64,000 nt of DNA from Chrysophaeum taylorii (GCA_029834535.1 JAQMWT010000027.1:62001-126000); one strand, 5' to 3'. Numbered from the stretch's first letter, positions 1-9,738 are shown. Program-made: numbers and translations. Notes: a model not told the origin generated them from the letters alone.

Positions 1-695
1 AGGAGGGCGGATACACGAACGCCGACTCCGAGAAGCCAGAGATTGGCCGTCGACGCGGCGAAATCCTCCTCGGCGGGCCTGCGATCTGCAATGGGTACTT
101 TATCGACAAAAAGAGTCCCGACCCTGCGATCGTCAAGAAGAACGAGGAAGACTTTGTTACCATCGACGGCGTCCGCTACTTCTGTACGGGCGACGTCGGC
201 GAGGTCGACGATCGCGGCTGCCTCTTCATCATCGACCGCAAGAAAGACCTCTTCAAGGGAGCCACGGGCGAATACGTCGCGCTCTCGAAAGTCGAGGCTG
301 TGCTCAAACTGTCCAAGTTTGTCGAGATTCCTATGGTCTACGGCCAAACCGGCAAGCAGGGCGTAATCGGGCTCGTCGCCCCGCAGATGCCGGCGATCGA
401 AGGCCTCAAGGAAACTCTTGGCCTCGGCGACGTCCCCTACGGCCCCGACCTCTGCAAGCACCCAAAACTCGTCAAAGCAGTCTCCGACATCCTCAAGGAG
501 CAATGCAAAAAAGGTCGTCTCCTGCCGTTCGAGACGCCGGTCGCGTTCGCCCTCGTCGTGGCCCCCGACGGGTCGCCGGCCCTCACGCTCGAGAATGGTC
601 TCCTCACGAGCACGATGAAGCTCAAGCGCCCGGCCATTGCCAAGACCTTCCAAGCCGAAATTGATGCCGCGTACGCTTCGGTTGCCGCCTCTTGA
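1..695 (+). CDS. Long-chain acyl-CoA synthetase, C-terminal part (5' end outside window)
   Basis: The frame is open from base 3 to a TGA at 693-695, about 230 residues. It is the C-terminal half of an AMP-binding (ANL superfamily) enzyme that activates fatty acids to acyl-CoA using ATP. Visible motifs are GEILLGGPAICNGYF, then YFCTGDVGEVDDRG (the ribose-binding Asp of motif A8 region), IIDRKKDLFKGATGEYVALSKVE (hinge and C-terminal subdomain), and a late Lys-containing NGLLTSTMKLKRP, which matches the end of eukaryotic long-chain ACSLs. The family is usually 600-700 residues, so roughly two thirds lies upstream of the window. No intron is needed in the visible part. Substrate chain length cannot be told from this fragment. 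Confidence 0.9.
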   Translation, partial: EGGYTNADSEKPEIGRRRGEILLGGPAICNGYFIDKKSPDPAIVKKNEEDFVTIDGVRYFCTGDVGEVDDRGCLFIIDRKKDLFKGATGEYVALSKVEAVLKLSKFVEIPMVYGQTGKQGVIGLVAPQMPAIEGLKETLGLGDVPYGPDLCKHPKLVKAVSDILKEQCKKGRLLPFETPVAFALVVAPDGSPALTLENGLLTSTMKLKRPAIAKTFQAEIDAAYASVAAS

Positions 696-1046
696 GTCCG
701 TCCGCGAGCGCGCTCTTTTTCTCCCCCATCTTCTTCTTCTTCTTCTTCTGCGGCTGTGTCCCGATTATGTTGTCCCATTATCAACAACAACAACGCGCTT
801 CTCTTCTCTTTTTGTCGTTGTTATCAACAACCAACAACAACGACCCGCACGCTTCTCCATTCCTCCTGCTGTGAATCTGTGCTTGTGACCATTACGCCCC
901 ACCCCGCGTGCGGCAGCTGTCGCGCATTTGAAGACGGCCCGTGCTATTTTTCTAGAGAGACAGACTCGAGGGAGCAGCCAGCGCATGGCGATGATTGATG
1001 ATGCTGTTGCTGCTGCGTCGAAAATATATACAACTGATACTAAGCA
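696..1046. other. Intergenic, convergent 3' regions
   Basis: About 350 bases lie between two convergent genes. They hold pyrimidine-rich runs (CTT repeats near 730-755) and CAA-type microsatellite stretches near 780-845. No coding signal is seen. Confidence 0.6.
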
Positions 1047-2072
1047 CTATGTTGTGGATGCGGCGCGTTGTGGTTTGAAGGTAGCGTAGGTGTCGTCGAT
1101 CGCGGGGAATTCGGGCTGCTCCAGGTCGCGTCGGTCGGGCGCCACGCGCGCGTAGTCGAGTCGATCCGCCCGGAGCGAAGCCCACTCGTGGCAGGCGATG
1201 ATGACGAGCAACGCGGCGCCGCCAAGGATGGTAGGCTCGGGAGGTATCTCGCCAAAGCAGAGGAAGACCCAGCCCGGCGTGAAGACGATTTCCAGGAGCG
1301 AGACGAGGCCGATCTCGCCGGCACTCACGTAGCGCGGGGCGATGCTAAAGGCGACGAGGATGATGCCTATCGAGAACCCGTCGAGGAGCATCGGCGCGAA
1401 AAAGACGGGACTAGACACGTCGCAGACGTTGCCCCAGCCCAACGCGGCTACGGCACCGAGCGCGGTCCCGATCGAGGAGGCGAGAGGGGTAGGAAGGTCG
1501 GGGACCCTTCGAAGTCCCGCGCGCACCGAAACCAGAAATATTGAATTAACTAAGCCGGTGACGAGCGCGAGGACGTCCCCAAAAACGTGGCCCGGCCGCT
1601 CGCCGCTGGGCCGAACGAACATGACAGTGATAGAGGCCGTCGCGGCAACAAGCGCGAGCACGGTGCGCCGGGGGAGCGCATCGTCGAGCAGCACCCACCC
1701 GAGAATCGCCGAAAACAGCGGAGTTAGCGAAAATAAAACTATGACGTTGGCGGCGTACGTGTACAAGAAAGCCAACGGAAATGAGATGGCGATGAACCCT
1801 TGGCACGCGACGGCGAGAGCGAAGAAGGGCCACCCCTTCAGGATTCGCCGTCCTGAAACCTCCTTGTGCTCGCGGTCGAGCAAGGCTGAGAGGACCGCAC
1901 CAAACAAGCAGGTAAACGCGTTCTTCCAGAACAACAATGGGGCCTCGCCGTCGATCAGAAATTCCTTCCCCCACCGTAAAATGGCACCCTCGGGGGTCGC
2001 GCTCATCACGCCCACAAACGCGATGAGCATCCCCTTCCGACGCGACAAAGACGACGACACAGACGGCTCCAT
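1047..2072 (-). CDS. EamA/DMT-superfamily membrane transporter (paralogue 1)
   Basis: The protein is about 341 residues from the ATG at 2072 (start MEPSVSSSLSRRKG). The frame stays open upstream to 2123, but the shorter start sits just before the conserved RKGMLIA helix. About ten hydrophobic segments alternate with short loops in two EamA halves. Typical motifs are LRWGKEFLI, FWKNAFTCL, FLYTYAANVIVLFSLTPLFSAILGW and, near the end, SAGEIGLVSLLEIVFTPGWVFLCFGE. DMT proteins move metabolites or drugs across membranes; the substrate is unknown. The second copy at 54186-55228 has the same order of motifs. A DMT relic probably lies at 38.2-38.9 kb. Confidence 0.85.
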   Translation of the reverse strand: MEPSVSSSLSRRKGMLIAFVGVMSATPEGAILRWGKEFLIDGEAPLLFWKNAFTCLFGAVLSALLDREHKEVSGRRILKGWPFFALAVACQGFIAISFPLAFLYTYAANVIVLFSLTPLFSAILGWVLLDDALPRRTVLALVAATASITVMFVRPSGERPGHVFGDVLALVTGLVNSIFLVSVRAGLRRVPDLPTPLASSIGTALGAVAALGWGNVCDVSSPVFFAPMLLDGFSIGIILVAFSIAPRYVSAGEIGLVSLLEIVFTPGWVFLCFGEIPPEPTILGGAALLVIIACHEWASLRADRLDYARVAPDRRDLEQPEFPAIDDTYATFKPQRAASTT

Positions 2073-2123
2073 TGACCCCAACTGTCTCGTCGTGACGTCA
2101 CGGGACGTGACGTCTAGGGGCAA

Positions 2124-2851
2124 CTCATCACGTCGTAACGGCCATCGTTTTGGGGACGAACGACCACAGTTTTTTGGTTCGATATGGGGGAGATGCTACC
2201 GTGCCTCGCGACTTTTTCGGAGCCACAAGCCATATGGCATGCTTCCATCGTCATCTCCTTCTTCTTCTTTTTCGTGTGGTCCGGTTCAGGGCGGAAAGGG
2301 ATCGACGGGTTTTTAAAGGTCTACTGGAAGAGGTCACGCCGGCTTAGAGGCCAAGTGCACCCGACCTACAGGGACAAGAGGGTCGGCGCCTATCGAACCC
2401 GGCACTTCACAAGTCGGGTACGCACGAAGGACGAAGCCCGTACGACGTGCGCAGCAATGCCCGGAATCATTCGTGCTCCAAGAAATAACGTGACAGGATT
2501 CCTACGTTAATAATAAAAATGCGTTCTACGTGCCAGCAGAGAGAACGCGATTCCCCCTGCAATGCTGCTCGTCGTCCTCGCACTGAAGAAACACATGCGC
2601 GTCGCCATGCCGTGTATAATATCCAAAAGAAAGAAAGGAAGAACGGAAGAAAGAAAGACATTTACAGGGTGCTCGTGGGGTCCAAGCGCGCAGAACCAGG
2701 CCGCATCCGTTGGTCGACATCGCCGCGCGCATCGTCCGCAATTCGTCGGCTACCTTCAGGAGCCAGATAAATACCACTAGATCTTTTTCACGTTCTCGCG
2801 ACGGCCTTCAAATCCGAAGGCCACTAGGATCATTCCAGGAGTATTCTCAGT
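2124..2851. other. Intergenic, divergent 5' regions
   Basis: This lies between the divergent transporter and oxygenase genes. A GC-rich inverted stretch at about 2340-2440 contains a GGTTCGA-like box on the minus strand but does not fold as a tRNA. No gene is supported. Confidence 0.5.
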
Positions 2852-3820
2852 ATGATGATGAAGGATTGCAGTGAAGACATTGGGAGTCGCCTCGCGTTGC
2901 GCGTAGCGGCCGAGGCCGAGGCGTGGGAGGCGCCGCGGGATGTCGAAGGGTTGGCGTTCGTTGATGCCACGGATATGCCCGTGCTGGACGTGGGTCGGTT
3001 CCTGTCGGATCCGAATGAGGAAGAGCGGAGACGCCTCGGCGCCGAGGTGCGCGATGCGTGCGAGCGCGTGGGTTTTATGTATCTGAAAAACCACGGGCTC
3101 TCAGCACTCGATCGTGCGTTCGCGGCGGCGCGAGAGATGAAATCGTTCGAGGAGAAGACTGCGTTGCGCCGGGGACAGGGGTTCGTGATGTCCGGAAATC
3201 GCGTCCTCCCGGAACGGTCGACGGCTAACTACAACGAGAGCTTTATCGTGAAGCGCATCGACACGCTCGACGACGTCCCGTGGCCAAACGACGCGTTCCG
3301 CGACGTTGTCGAGGCGATGGCCGCCGACTACGAACGTCTCGCCAAACGAATCCTTCCCCTCTACGCCGAGGCGTTCGGGATGCCCCCGGATTATTTTTTA
3401 CCCTTCTTCGAACACCCCGTCTTTCGGATGCGCCTCGCGACCTACGACGCGACACCCCCGGGCCAGTTCGGCATCTCCCCGCACGTCGATACCTCCTTTT
3501 TTACACTCCTCGCCAGCACCGACTACTCGGGTCTCGTCCTCTACTCGACCAAAAAGCGAGCCTGGCTCCGTGCCCTCGACATTCCGGGCGCCCTCGTCGT
3601 CAACACAGGCCAGCTCCTCGCCCAACTCTCCAACGACACCTGGCCCGCGACTCGACACTACGTCGTTGCCCGAGCACCTCGAATCTCGGTCCCCTTCTTC
3701 TTCAACGCCACCGCCTCCGTCCCCGTCCCCGTCGTCCCCTCCTGCGTTGATGACGACCATCCTGCCAAATACCCCCCCATCTCTTATCTCACATCCCAAG
3801 CGGCGGCGCAAGGCGAGTAG
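2852..3820 (+). CDS. 2-oxoglutarate/Fe(II)-dependent dioxygenase (isopenicillin-N-synthase-like)
   Basis: A 322-residue single-exon protein. The N-terminal DIOX_N part spans about residues 42-150 (MPVLDVGRFL, GFMYLKNHG). The catalytic double-stranded beta-helix spans about 190-290. The iron ligands are visible: His211 and Asp213 in SPHVDTSFFTLL and His269 in TWPATRHYV. Arg277 and Ser279 in RISVPFFF bind 2-oxoglutarate. All key residues are present, so activity is expected. Relatives hydroxylate or desaturate small metabolites; the substrate cannot be read from sequence. The length fits the family. Three Met codons open the ORF and the first was taken. Confidence 0.88.
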   Translation: MMMKDCSEDIGSRLALRVAAEAEAWEAPRDVEGLAFVDATDMPVLDVGRFLSDPNEEERRRLGAEVRDACERVGFMYLKNHGLSALDRAFAAAREMKSFEEKTALRRGQGFVMSGNRVLPERSTANYNESFIVKRIDTLDDVPWPNDAFRDVVEAMAADYERLAKRILPLYAEAFGMPPDYFLPFFEHPVFRMRLATYDATPPGQFGISPHVDTSFFTLLASTDYSGLVLYSTKKRAWLRALDIPGALVVNTGQLLAQLSNDTWPATRHYVVARAPRISVPFFFNATASVPVPVVPSCVDDDHPAKYPPISYLTSQAAAQGE

Positions 3821-4732
3821 CCATTTCTTCTCGGACGTCGCGTCCGCCGGAGAACGGATACTGACTTCCAAGCTGAGGACTCAAGACCCGACGGCGGTGA
3901 GTTTGCTTGCAGCCAGCACCACCGGCACGACCAGAGGGCTGAAGAAAGAAAGGAAGAAAGAAAGAAACTAACTAACTAACTAACAGAACAGAACAGAACA
4001 GAACAGAACAGAACAAACATTTTTGTTTAAGTTATTGGCCCATCGACCGTGCCATTATCATCATCATAGTAAACAAAATACACAGTCGGCGGCAGCAGAG
4101 AGAGGCCACTGTAAAAAAAAAATGCGCCATGTTGTTATTATCATCAGGTAGCGTGCGTGGCACCAAATTCTGGAGTCTCATCTTTTCTACTGTAGCCCCG
4201 TCAGCATTGGAAAATAGAGAATTTTTTTACTTCTATACAAGTCAAGGCGGGAATTCTGATTGGGTGGGATGATAAGTCCGCCCCGTTACTTGTGACCAAA
4301 AAAAATCCCAAAATTAATCTTGAAACCTTTCGCCGCATCCTCATTGGTTCACTCTTGAAAGCAGAACTCCAGGATACTTGCTTGAAGGTGAAAAGGCCCG
4401 AATCACCCGCGCGTGGGTGCACAATCCGGGTGTACACGATGTGAAGGAATGGGTGTCGAGAGGCTACAGTACCTACGCGACAGTACCCACAGAGTCCGTT
4501 CGAGAAGATGCGTTCGATATCGGGATTCAGGTTACGTCGCACTCGTGCTTGCGGCGCCATGATAACAACAAGAACAAGAACAACAACAAGGCCAAACTGA
4601 GTCCTTCTTTCGGGCGGGGTACGTGGCCTGGAGGAGGGAGGGTAGAATTGAGGGACAACTCCCCAATCGCGCAATCCACATCGGATTTTTGGGACTCTGG
4701 GAACCTCGATGTGTGTGTTTGGAGGGGACACC
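3821..4732. other. Intergenic region with microsatellites
   Basis: About 0.9 kb between convergent genes. A purine tract and a (CTAA)n-(CAGAA)n composite microsatellite lie at about 3948-4018. A GAT/AAC-rich stretch lies near 4560-4590. Short ORFs here show no recognisable domain. Confidence 0.6.
3948..4018. repeat. Composite microsatellite (GAAA)n-(CTAA)n-(CAGAA)n
   Basis: Tandem GAAAGAAA, then four CTAA units, then about seven CAGAA units, just downstream of the oxygenase stop codon. Confidence 0.85.
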
Positions 4733-6685
4733 CTAGAGTGGGTGAATATCCGTAGTCAACACAAAGCTGTATCGGCAGTGGGGACATATCACTCTTGCAT
4801 CTGGTTGCTTATTCGCACAAGACAGACACAGAACGAAGTGTCTGCATTCGGGCAAGAAGAAAACACGCGGCTTGTTGAGGCATATGACACAACAGAAAAT
4901 GTCGTCGAGGTCCGCGCGCATCCCCAAGCTTTGAGCGAAGGCCGTATCCCTCTCGTGCTCTATCACGCCCGCCTCGTAGGGCAGCGATCGGAAGTCGGTG
5001 GGCCGCACGAGCTGGTGATTCGTGGGGTGACTTGCCCTCGACACGGCGCGAGGCGAGATCGCCGCGGCCATATTTTCCTTCGTTTGTGGTGGTTGCGGGA
5101 ATGCGGCGGGGGTACTTGGCCGAGAGGTAGTACTCGGTTGATGCTGCTTGGTGATAGACGAGGCGGCGACGCTGTTTGGTGGCCGGGCACAACAGAGTCG
5201 ATCGCTTTGTCCGTAGGGTGGTGCGTCGTCAGACTCGTAGTCATCACTGGGAGCGACAATCTGGGGCTTATCTGTTCCGCTCAGGGACAAAAGCGTCTCT
5301 GCGTCCTTCAGCTCCGACTGAAAGAACGAGCGCGTAGCTCGCGCGCGAACCGGGAAGTCCTTCGCGCTGCTGCTCGGCATAGAGACCAAGAACTCGTCGG
5401 GCCGTAAACCACCGTCGTCGTCGTCGATTGGATGTGTCGAATGAGAAAATGAAACCAAGTTGTTGTGATCTCCCTCGCGATGACTCGGCGCTGTGACGGC
5501 GAGCTGCTGATGTTGCAGCTGGACGGCGAATTGTTCCGGGGCGGCGAAATCTGGCTGGGCGGCGAGGTGATGCTCGTGTGATGGCTGATGCTGCCATTGC
5601 TGGTGGTAGTCGTGCGCTCGTTGCATCTGGGAGTAAAACATCTCCTGGAGATGCGGATTTCCTGGCATCGGTTGTTCAAGGGGCGGCTGCTGAAGCATTT
5701 GCTGAGATGGGTTCGGCGGGGACATCCCGCGGGGTTCGTTGGTCGTATCGTGCCATCGCAGCGCGCCCACCCACGGGTGGTGCGGCTGGTCGAAGTAGAT
5801 CTGGCGACTTATGGGAGCTTGCGTTTGTTGTTGGACCACGTCGAGGGGCACGGCGAGGCGATGGTCGGGTGGGCGTCGGGGGACGTCGAGCTCGGCGGCG
5901 GAGGTGTCGCGGGAACGCTTCGACTTCCTGCGCTCGCGCGGCCGGAGCATGAGCAGGTCATTTATGGTCGTAATCTTCCTGCCATTGACCCTGGTGTAGA
6001 CATTGATCGTCGAATATGGATATTCGACCTTGGTGAACTCAAACTGTGGCAAAAAGTGATATCGCGAATTCGAGAGCAACGCACGTTGTTGAGCTGCCGC
6101 AAGAAGGAGCTGTAGTTTGCGTGGCGGAAATAGAGCGGGAGCTTTTGCTGCAAGCAGAGTGGGGGTTCGAGGATTTGGCGGACTCACCTCGAGTATTGTC
6201 GAGTCGTAGATTACGACGTTGCCTACGATAATCGCGCGTAAAACGAACGCTACGAGAAGTCGTCGTCGCGCATACCCTCGCGAAATTCGATCAAGTCCGG
6301 CCAGTCCTACGCGCACGTTATCAAGAAGCTCGCGTTCACCACGGCGTACCGTGCACATGTGGGCGAGATTTGTGAGAAAAGGCACCGGAAACTTCTTCGC
6401 GCGATCCTTAGACGGGCGCTTCGCCCTCTCCTTACGGTCGTTGTCTAGGCTGCACACCGGACCTCGCGAGATCTCGCGATACTGCGGCGCGGGAGGCATC
6501 ATCGGTGCGCCCCCCTCCTCGAAGAAGACGGGAAACACGACGCCGGGGAGGGGACGCTCCCCATCTCGACCAGTTGCGGCGCCAGCTTTGGTCTGGAAGG
6601 CGTCGAGGACCTCGAAGAAGTGCGGCGGTGGGGCTTGACCCAGGGGCGCATCGCCCAACTGCGCGCGATGACGGCGATCATTCAT
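4733..6685 (-). CDS. HSF-type DNA-binding domain / C3HC4 RING fusion protein, five exons
   Basis: The unspliced frame is open for 650 codons. The heat-shock-factor DNA-binding domain becomes legible only after removing four GT-AG introns (6307-6349, 6223-6275, 6148-6187, 6044-6084; 43, 53, 40, 41 nt). The exons are then 6685-6350, 6306-6276, 6222-6188, 6147-6085 and 6043-4733, giving 591 residues. The spliced domain runs from PVPFLTNLAHM through DWPDLIEF and GNVVIYDSTILE to LPLYFRHANYSSFLRQLNN and FEFTKVEYPY, the hallmark HSF recognition-helix order. A basic patch RPRERRKSKRS, a long Gln/Pro/His-rich middle and a C-terminal RING follow: CVIC, ECRH, LCLSC, CPHC, all eight ligands present. HSF domains bind DNA, and RING domains recruit E2 ubiquitin enzymes. 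The combined role is inferred. Confidence 0.82.
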   Translation of the reverse strand: MNDRRHRAQLGDAPLGQAPPPHFFEVLDAFQTKAGAATGRDGERPLPGVVFPVFFEEGGAPMMPPAPQYREISRGPVCSLDNDRKERAKRPSKDRAKKFPVPFLTNLAHMCTVRRGERELLDNVRVGLAGLDRISRGYARRRLLVAFVLRAIIVGNVVIYDSTILEVSPPNPRTPTLLAAKAPALFPPRKLQLLLAAAQQRALLSNSRYHFLPQFEFTKVEYPYSTINVYTRVNGRKITTINDLLMLRPRERRKSKRSRDTSAAELDVPRRPPDHRLAVPLDVVQQQTQAPISRQIYFDQPHHPWVGALRWHDTTNEPRGMSPPNPSQQMLQQPPLEQPMPGNPHLQEMFYSQMQRAHDYHQQWQHQPSHEHHLAAQPDFAAPEQFAVQLQHQQLAVTAPSHREGDHNNLVSFSHSTHPIDDDDGGLRPDEFLVSMPSSSAKDFPVRARATRSFFQSELKDAETLLSLSGTDKPQIVAPSDDYESDDAPPYGQSDRLCCARPPNSVAASSITKQHQPSTTSRPSTPAAFPQPPQTKENMAAAISPRAVSRASHPTNHQLVRPTDFRSLPYEAGVIEHERDTAFAQSLGMRADLDDIFCCVICLNKPRVFFLPECRHFVLCLSCANKQPDARVICPHCRYSFVLTTDIHPL

Positions 6686-7274
6686 GAGCGTGCTGCGTGC
6701 TGCGATGCTGCTGCAGTCAAACGTGTTGACTTCAGTATTTTTCTGTGGAAGATGAACATATCATCCGACGCAGAAAAGATTTTTTGCCACACAATTGAGT
6801 CAAAAACCAAAAATATAGCTAAAAACCAACGCATTCGGGACTTTTTCCGGGAAGCCACGTCGGTGACTTGGGCACGCTGACCAAGGGGACGTACGTCGGG
6901 TCGTATGGGGAATCAATCGCAAGTCGTCCTGTCCGAGTGACAACCGTCGGTCAACTTACCGCGGTTTTTCGAGGCGTGATCCGGGTACACCGCGATGAGC
7001 GCCGCCCGGCGCGGAGGTGGCGATGTGCTAAGGTCTGCTGCTGCCTAAGGTCTTTATCGGGCGCAATATAGAATTATATCTCCATTTGACTTCTCGTCTA
7101 TTTATTCTTGCCATTTCTTGTTGCAGTTCGCGGCAGTTTTACGAAACAAAATACAACTCCGATTCGATAATCCGAAGACTACTAAAGTGGGCGAGCGCGC
7201 CATGTCATGTCGGGCCCCTCCCCCGCCAGGACGACGACGACGCATGAGTGGCCCCGGATGTGCTCGTGTCCCGA
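6686..7274. other. Intergenic, 5' region of HSF-RING gene and 3' region of RRM gene
   Basis: Roughly 590 bases, AT-richer than the flanking coding DNA. Nothing codes convincingly. It should hold the promoter of the minus-strand HSF-RING gene, next to the 6685 start. Confidence 0.5.
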
Positions 7275-8675
7275 TCAAAAAGTGCGCCGGCGTTTGCGGG
7301 CCTGGATCTTACGCAGGAGGCGGCGATAGGACTTAGTGAGTGCCGCGTGCTGGTCTTCCCAGCGCGCCTGGATTGCGCCAACGTCGATCTCGCGTACATA
7401 GCGTTCCCCCTCGTCGATCGCCGCGTGGACGTTCGCCCACAGACTCGGCACTGCGGCCTCGGGCTGACGCTGGTCGGCCGCCTCGGCGGGCTCCTCGGCA
7501 GGCTCCTCGGGGGGCTTGTCGTCGTCGAGTCCGGCGAAGGCGAACTTGTGCTCGATCTTGCCGCCCGACGCAGCAAACGAGAGCGAGAGGCCTCCCGCAA
7601 ACGTCTTGACCGGCGCGGCTTTGAAAACATCGCGAAGCGCAGCCCATTGGTGTCGCTGGTTGCTGGCGGGGGGCTTCTCCGCGCGCGGCTCTTCGACGGG
7701 AGGTGTCTTCTCGACGTTCAGGGGGGGGGTCCTCTCGGTTTCTAGGGAGGGCTCCTCCTCAGCTTTGTCGAGCTGTCGTAGAACGGCAAGCGACGCGTCG
7801 GCCTCGGCCTCGAGAGCGCGAGACACCTCGTCGGGACTATCGGATCTGTCGCCCGGACTGCCGACGGAGGTCTTCTCGGCTGTCGCCGTCGAAAGGCCTT
7901 CCGTGGGGGGCTCACGAGCGCGAAACTCCTCCTCGGCTTTGATGAGCTGTCGCAGAACGGCAAGCGAAGCGTCCGCCTCGGCCTCGAGAGCGCGCGACAA
8001 CTCGTCGGGTCCGTCGGATGGGTGGTCCGGGCTGTCCGCAGAGGTCTTCTCGGCTGTCTTCGAGAGGCCTTCTAACGTGGGGAGCTCATGGGGGGTAACC
8101 TCCTCCTCGGCTTTCATGAGCTGTCGTAGAACGGCAAGCGATGCATCTGCCTCGGCCTCGAGAGCGCGCGACAACTCGTCGGGTCCATCGGATGGGTCGT
8201 CCGGGCTGCCGGCGGCATCGTCGATATGTAAGCGATGTCGTAGAACGGGAAGCGACGCGTCAGTCTCGTCGGGTAGACGAGGGCGCTTGCGCGGCGGTGG
8301 CGGGATGTCTCGCAAGTCGGTCTTAGTGCCGGCGAATCGCGGCACGAAGGTCGGGGGTGGCAGCGAGGGAGGCGGAGGCGGCGGCGGCGCGGGAGCTGGC
8401 CCGGGTGACGCGACGACCTTGAGGCGTTCACGGTAGTCTGGCTTGGCCGGCTCGATCCTTAGTCGTCGGCCTTTGCGCCAGACCACGTTATCATACCGTC
8501 GACGGAAGGTTTCGGCAGCTGCTCCCGGCATTGAAACGAACCCAAACCCGCGCGATTGGCCGTCGAAAGGGCTCTTCGGGATCGACACGCTCTCGACGAG
8601 ACCGCATTTCGACGCAAGAGACAACACCTCATCCTCGGTCGTTTCGAGCGTGAGGTTGCCGAGGTGAAGCCTCAT
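7275..8675 (-). CDS. RRM-domain, NOL8-like nucleolar protein with internal acidic repeats
   Basis: 466 residues from the ATG at 8675; the open frame upstream begins only with a GTG. An N-terminal RNA-recognition motif spans about residues 1-80, with RNP2 LHLGNL and RNP1 RGFGFVSM. A proline/acidic linker follows. Then come three near-identical units of about 55 residues containing SRALEAEADASLAVLRQL and a diverged one, encoded by about 165-170-nt DNA repeats between about 7750 and 8250. The C-terminus (RWEDQHAALTKSYRRLLRKIQARKRRR) is basic and resembles the end of NOL8-type ribosome-biogenesis proteins. A nucleolar RNA-binding role is inferred. The repeated region should be prone to copy-number change. 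Confidence 0.75.
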   Translation of the reverse strand: MRLHLGNLTLETTEDEVLSLASKCGLVESVSIPKSPFDGQSRGFGFVSMPGAAAETFRRRYDNVVWRKGRRLRIEPAKPDYRERLKVVASPGPAPAPPPPPPPSLPPPTFVPRFAGTKTDLRDIPPPPRKRPRLPDETDASLPVLRHRLHIDDAAGSPDDPSDGPDELSRALEAEADASLAVLRQLMKAEEEVTPHELPTLEGLSKTAEKTSADSPDHPSDGPDELSRALEAEADASLAVLRQLIKAEEEFRAREPPTEGLSTATAEKTSVGSPGDRSDSPDEVSRALEAEADASLAVLRQLDKAEEEPSLETERTPPLNVEKTPPVEEPRAEKPPASNQRHQWAALRDVFKAAPVKTFAGGLSLSFAASGGKIEHKFAFAGLDDDKPPEEPAEEPAEAADQRQPEAAVPSLWANVHAAIDEGERYVREIDVGAIQARWEDQHAALTKSYRRLLRKIQARKRRRTF

Positions 8676-9066
8676 CCTTACCCCCACCCTTTTTTTTTCG
8701 GAAGTGAAGCCTCATCCTAACCTCGCCCGTGTCAGCAATCTGGCAGTTTTGCCAAATGGATCCCCGCCGATGCGACGATCCAAGAACGCAAGATCGCGAC
8801 CCATGCTACGTCGACCGACAACCAAAACGTCCACGGTGTGGCGACGTCGCGACTCGAGAAGATAGCAACCTGATACCGTCTCCAATCTTGCACAACCTCC
8901 CGGTGGTGCTCCATCACGCTGACTCCGAGGGGAGTTCAAAACAACCCAAAGAAGTGTGGTATATCCAGCATTCCCGAGCTCATCCTTCTCATGAGGTAGT
9001 CCGCCTCTGCGAGCTCCAGTAACCACCGCATTGATCGTCACCATCTTTGACATATCTCAGAACCCC
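8676..9066. other. Spacer between RRM gene and retrotransposon
   Basis: About 390 bases. The segment around 8702-8720 repeats the GTGAAGCCTCATCCT sequence found at the RRM start codon (about 8664-8678), a small local duplication. No gene is supported. Confidence 0.5.
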
Positions 9067-9071
9067 CGCCT

Positions 9072-9490
9072 TGGAGAGATTTGACCCTCTCCGGGTACGT
9101 GGTAGAGACTGCGTGCAGTCTTAGGCGTGCACAGACCATTCCGCTTGCCACATGCTACTACACAAGGTAGGGATTTAAGCCCTGACTCCTTAAGGACATT
9201 AGGTCCCATAGAAGCGCTTACACTGACAACGAGGAACGAAGCCTCTGTTACTTATAAACAGAAAACCCCGTACCTGACGGTACGCACCTGGAGGCCTACT
9301 CCATGTTGGAAAAGAGCTTCAGACTGGGTTCTTCATAGTCATGAAAAATATAATTGCGGAAGGGGAAGGAAGGGGAAGGAAGGGGAAGGAAGGGGAAGGA
9401 GGGAAAGCCGTATTACGGAGAGAAAACCCTCTTGTAGAGATAGGTGTGAAATGTTCCGGTGTCGCACACATAATAGTGTAGCTCTCTGGA
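9072..9490 (+). repeat. 5' LTR (copy A)
   Basis: 419 bp, highly similar to copies B and C. It contains two short hairpins shared by all copies: AGACTGCGTGCAGTCT and CGTACC-TGAC-GGTACG. Near 9357-9400 a GGAAGGGGAA purine tandem is expanded relative to the other copies. It ends at TCTCTGGA. Confidence 0.88.
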
Positions 9491-9543
9491 ACCTGTTGCC
9501 TACTCTACCAATTTATTCGCTACAACAAGCAAAAGCGCGTAAA

Positions 9544-9720
9544 ATGAAACTTCGCTCACTACAGTTCAGACAATGTGCTTTTAATGAACAACGCGAAGTG
9601 CTTAAACTATACTCTACCCTCATGGAACGTGCAATTTACGTCCCATGGCTTAAAACCATCTTGGAGTCAATGCATTCGCAGCTGCCTTACATGCGCAAGC
9701 ATTTCCCGCCTCCCGTATGA
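9544..9720 (+). other. Short leader ORF in frame with the methyltransferase ORF
   Basis: 58 codons from the first ATG after the LTR (start MKLRSLQFRQ) to a TGA at 9718-9720. The same frame continues directly into the methyltransferase ORF. The TGA is either a mutation in this copy or a readthrough site. No known domain is seen. Confidence 0.4.
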
Positions 9721-9738
9721 CGCAAGGTTACCATACGC

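Noticed and set aside
2330-2440. tRNA-like minus-strand segment with GGGTTCGAT box
   Set aside because: The flanking bases do not pair as a T-stem, and no acceptor or anticodon arm could be formed.
4201-4787. Several ORFs of 86-176 codons between the oxygenase and HSF-RING genes
   Set aside because: No domain, biased composition from AAC/GAT repeats, and mutually overlapping on both strands.
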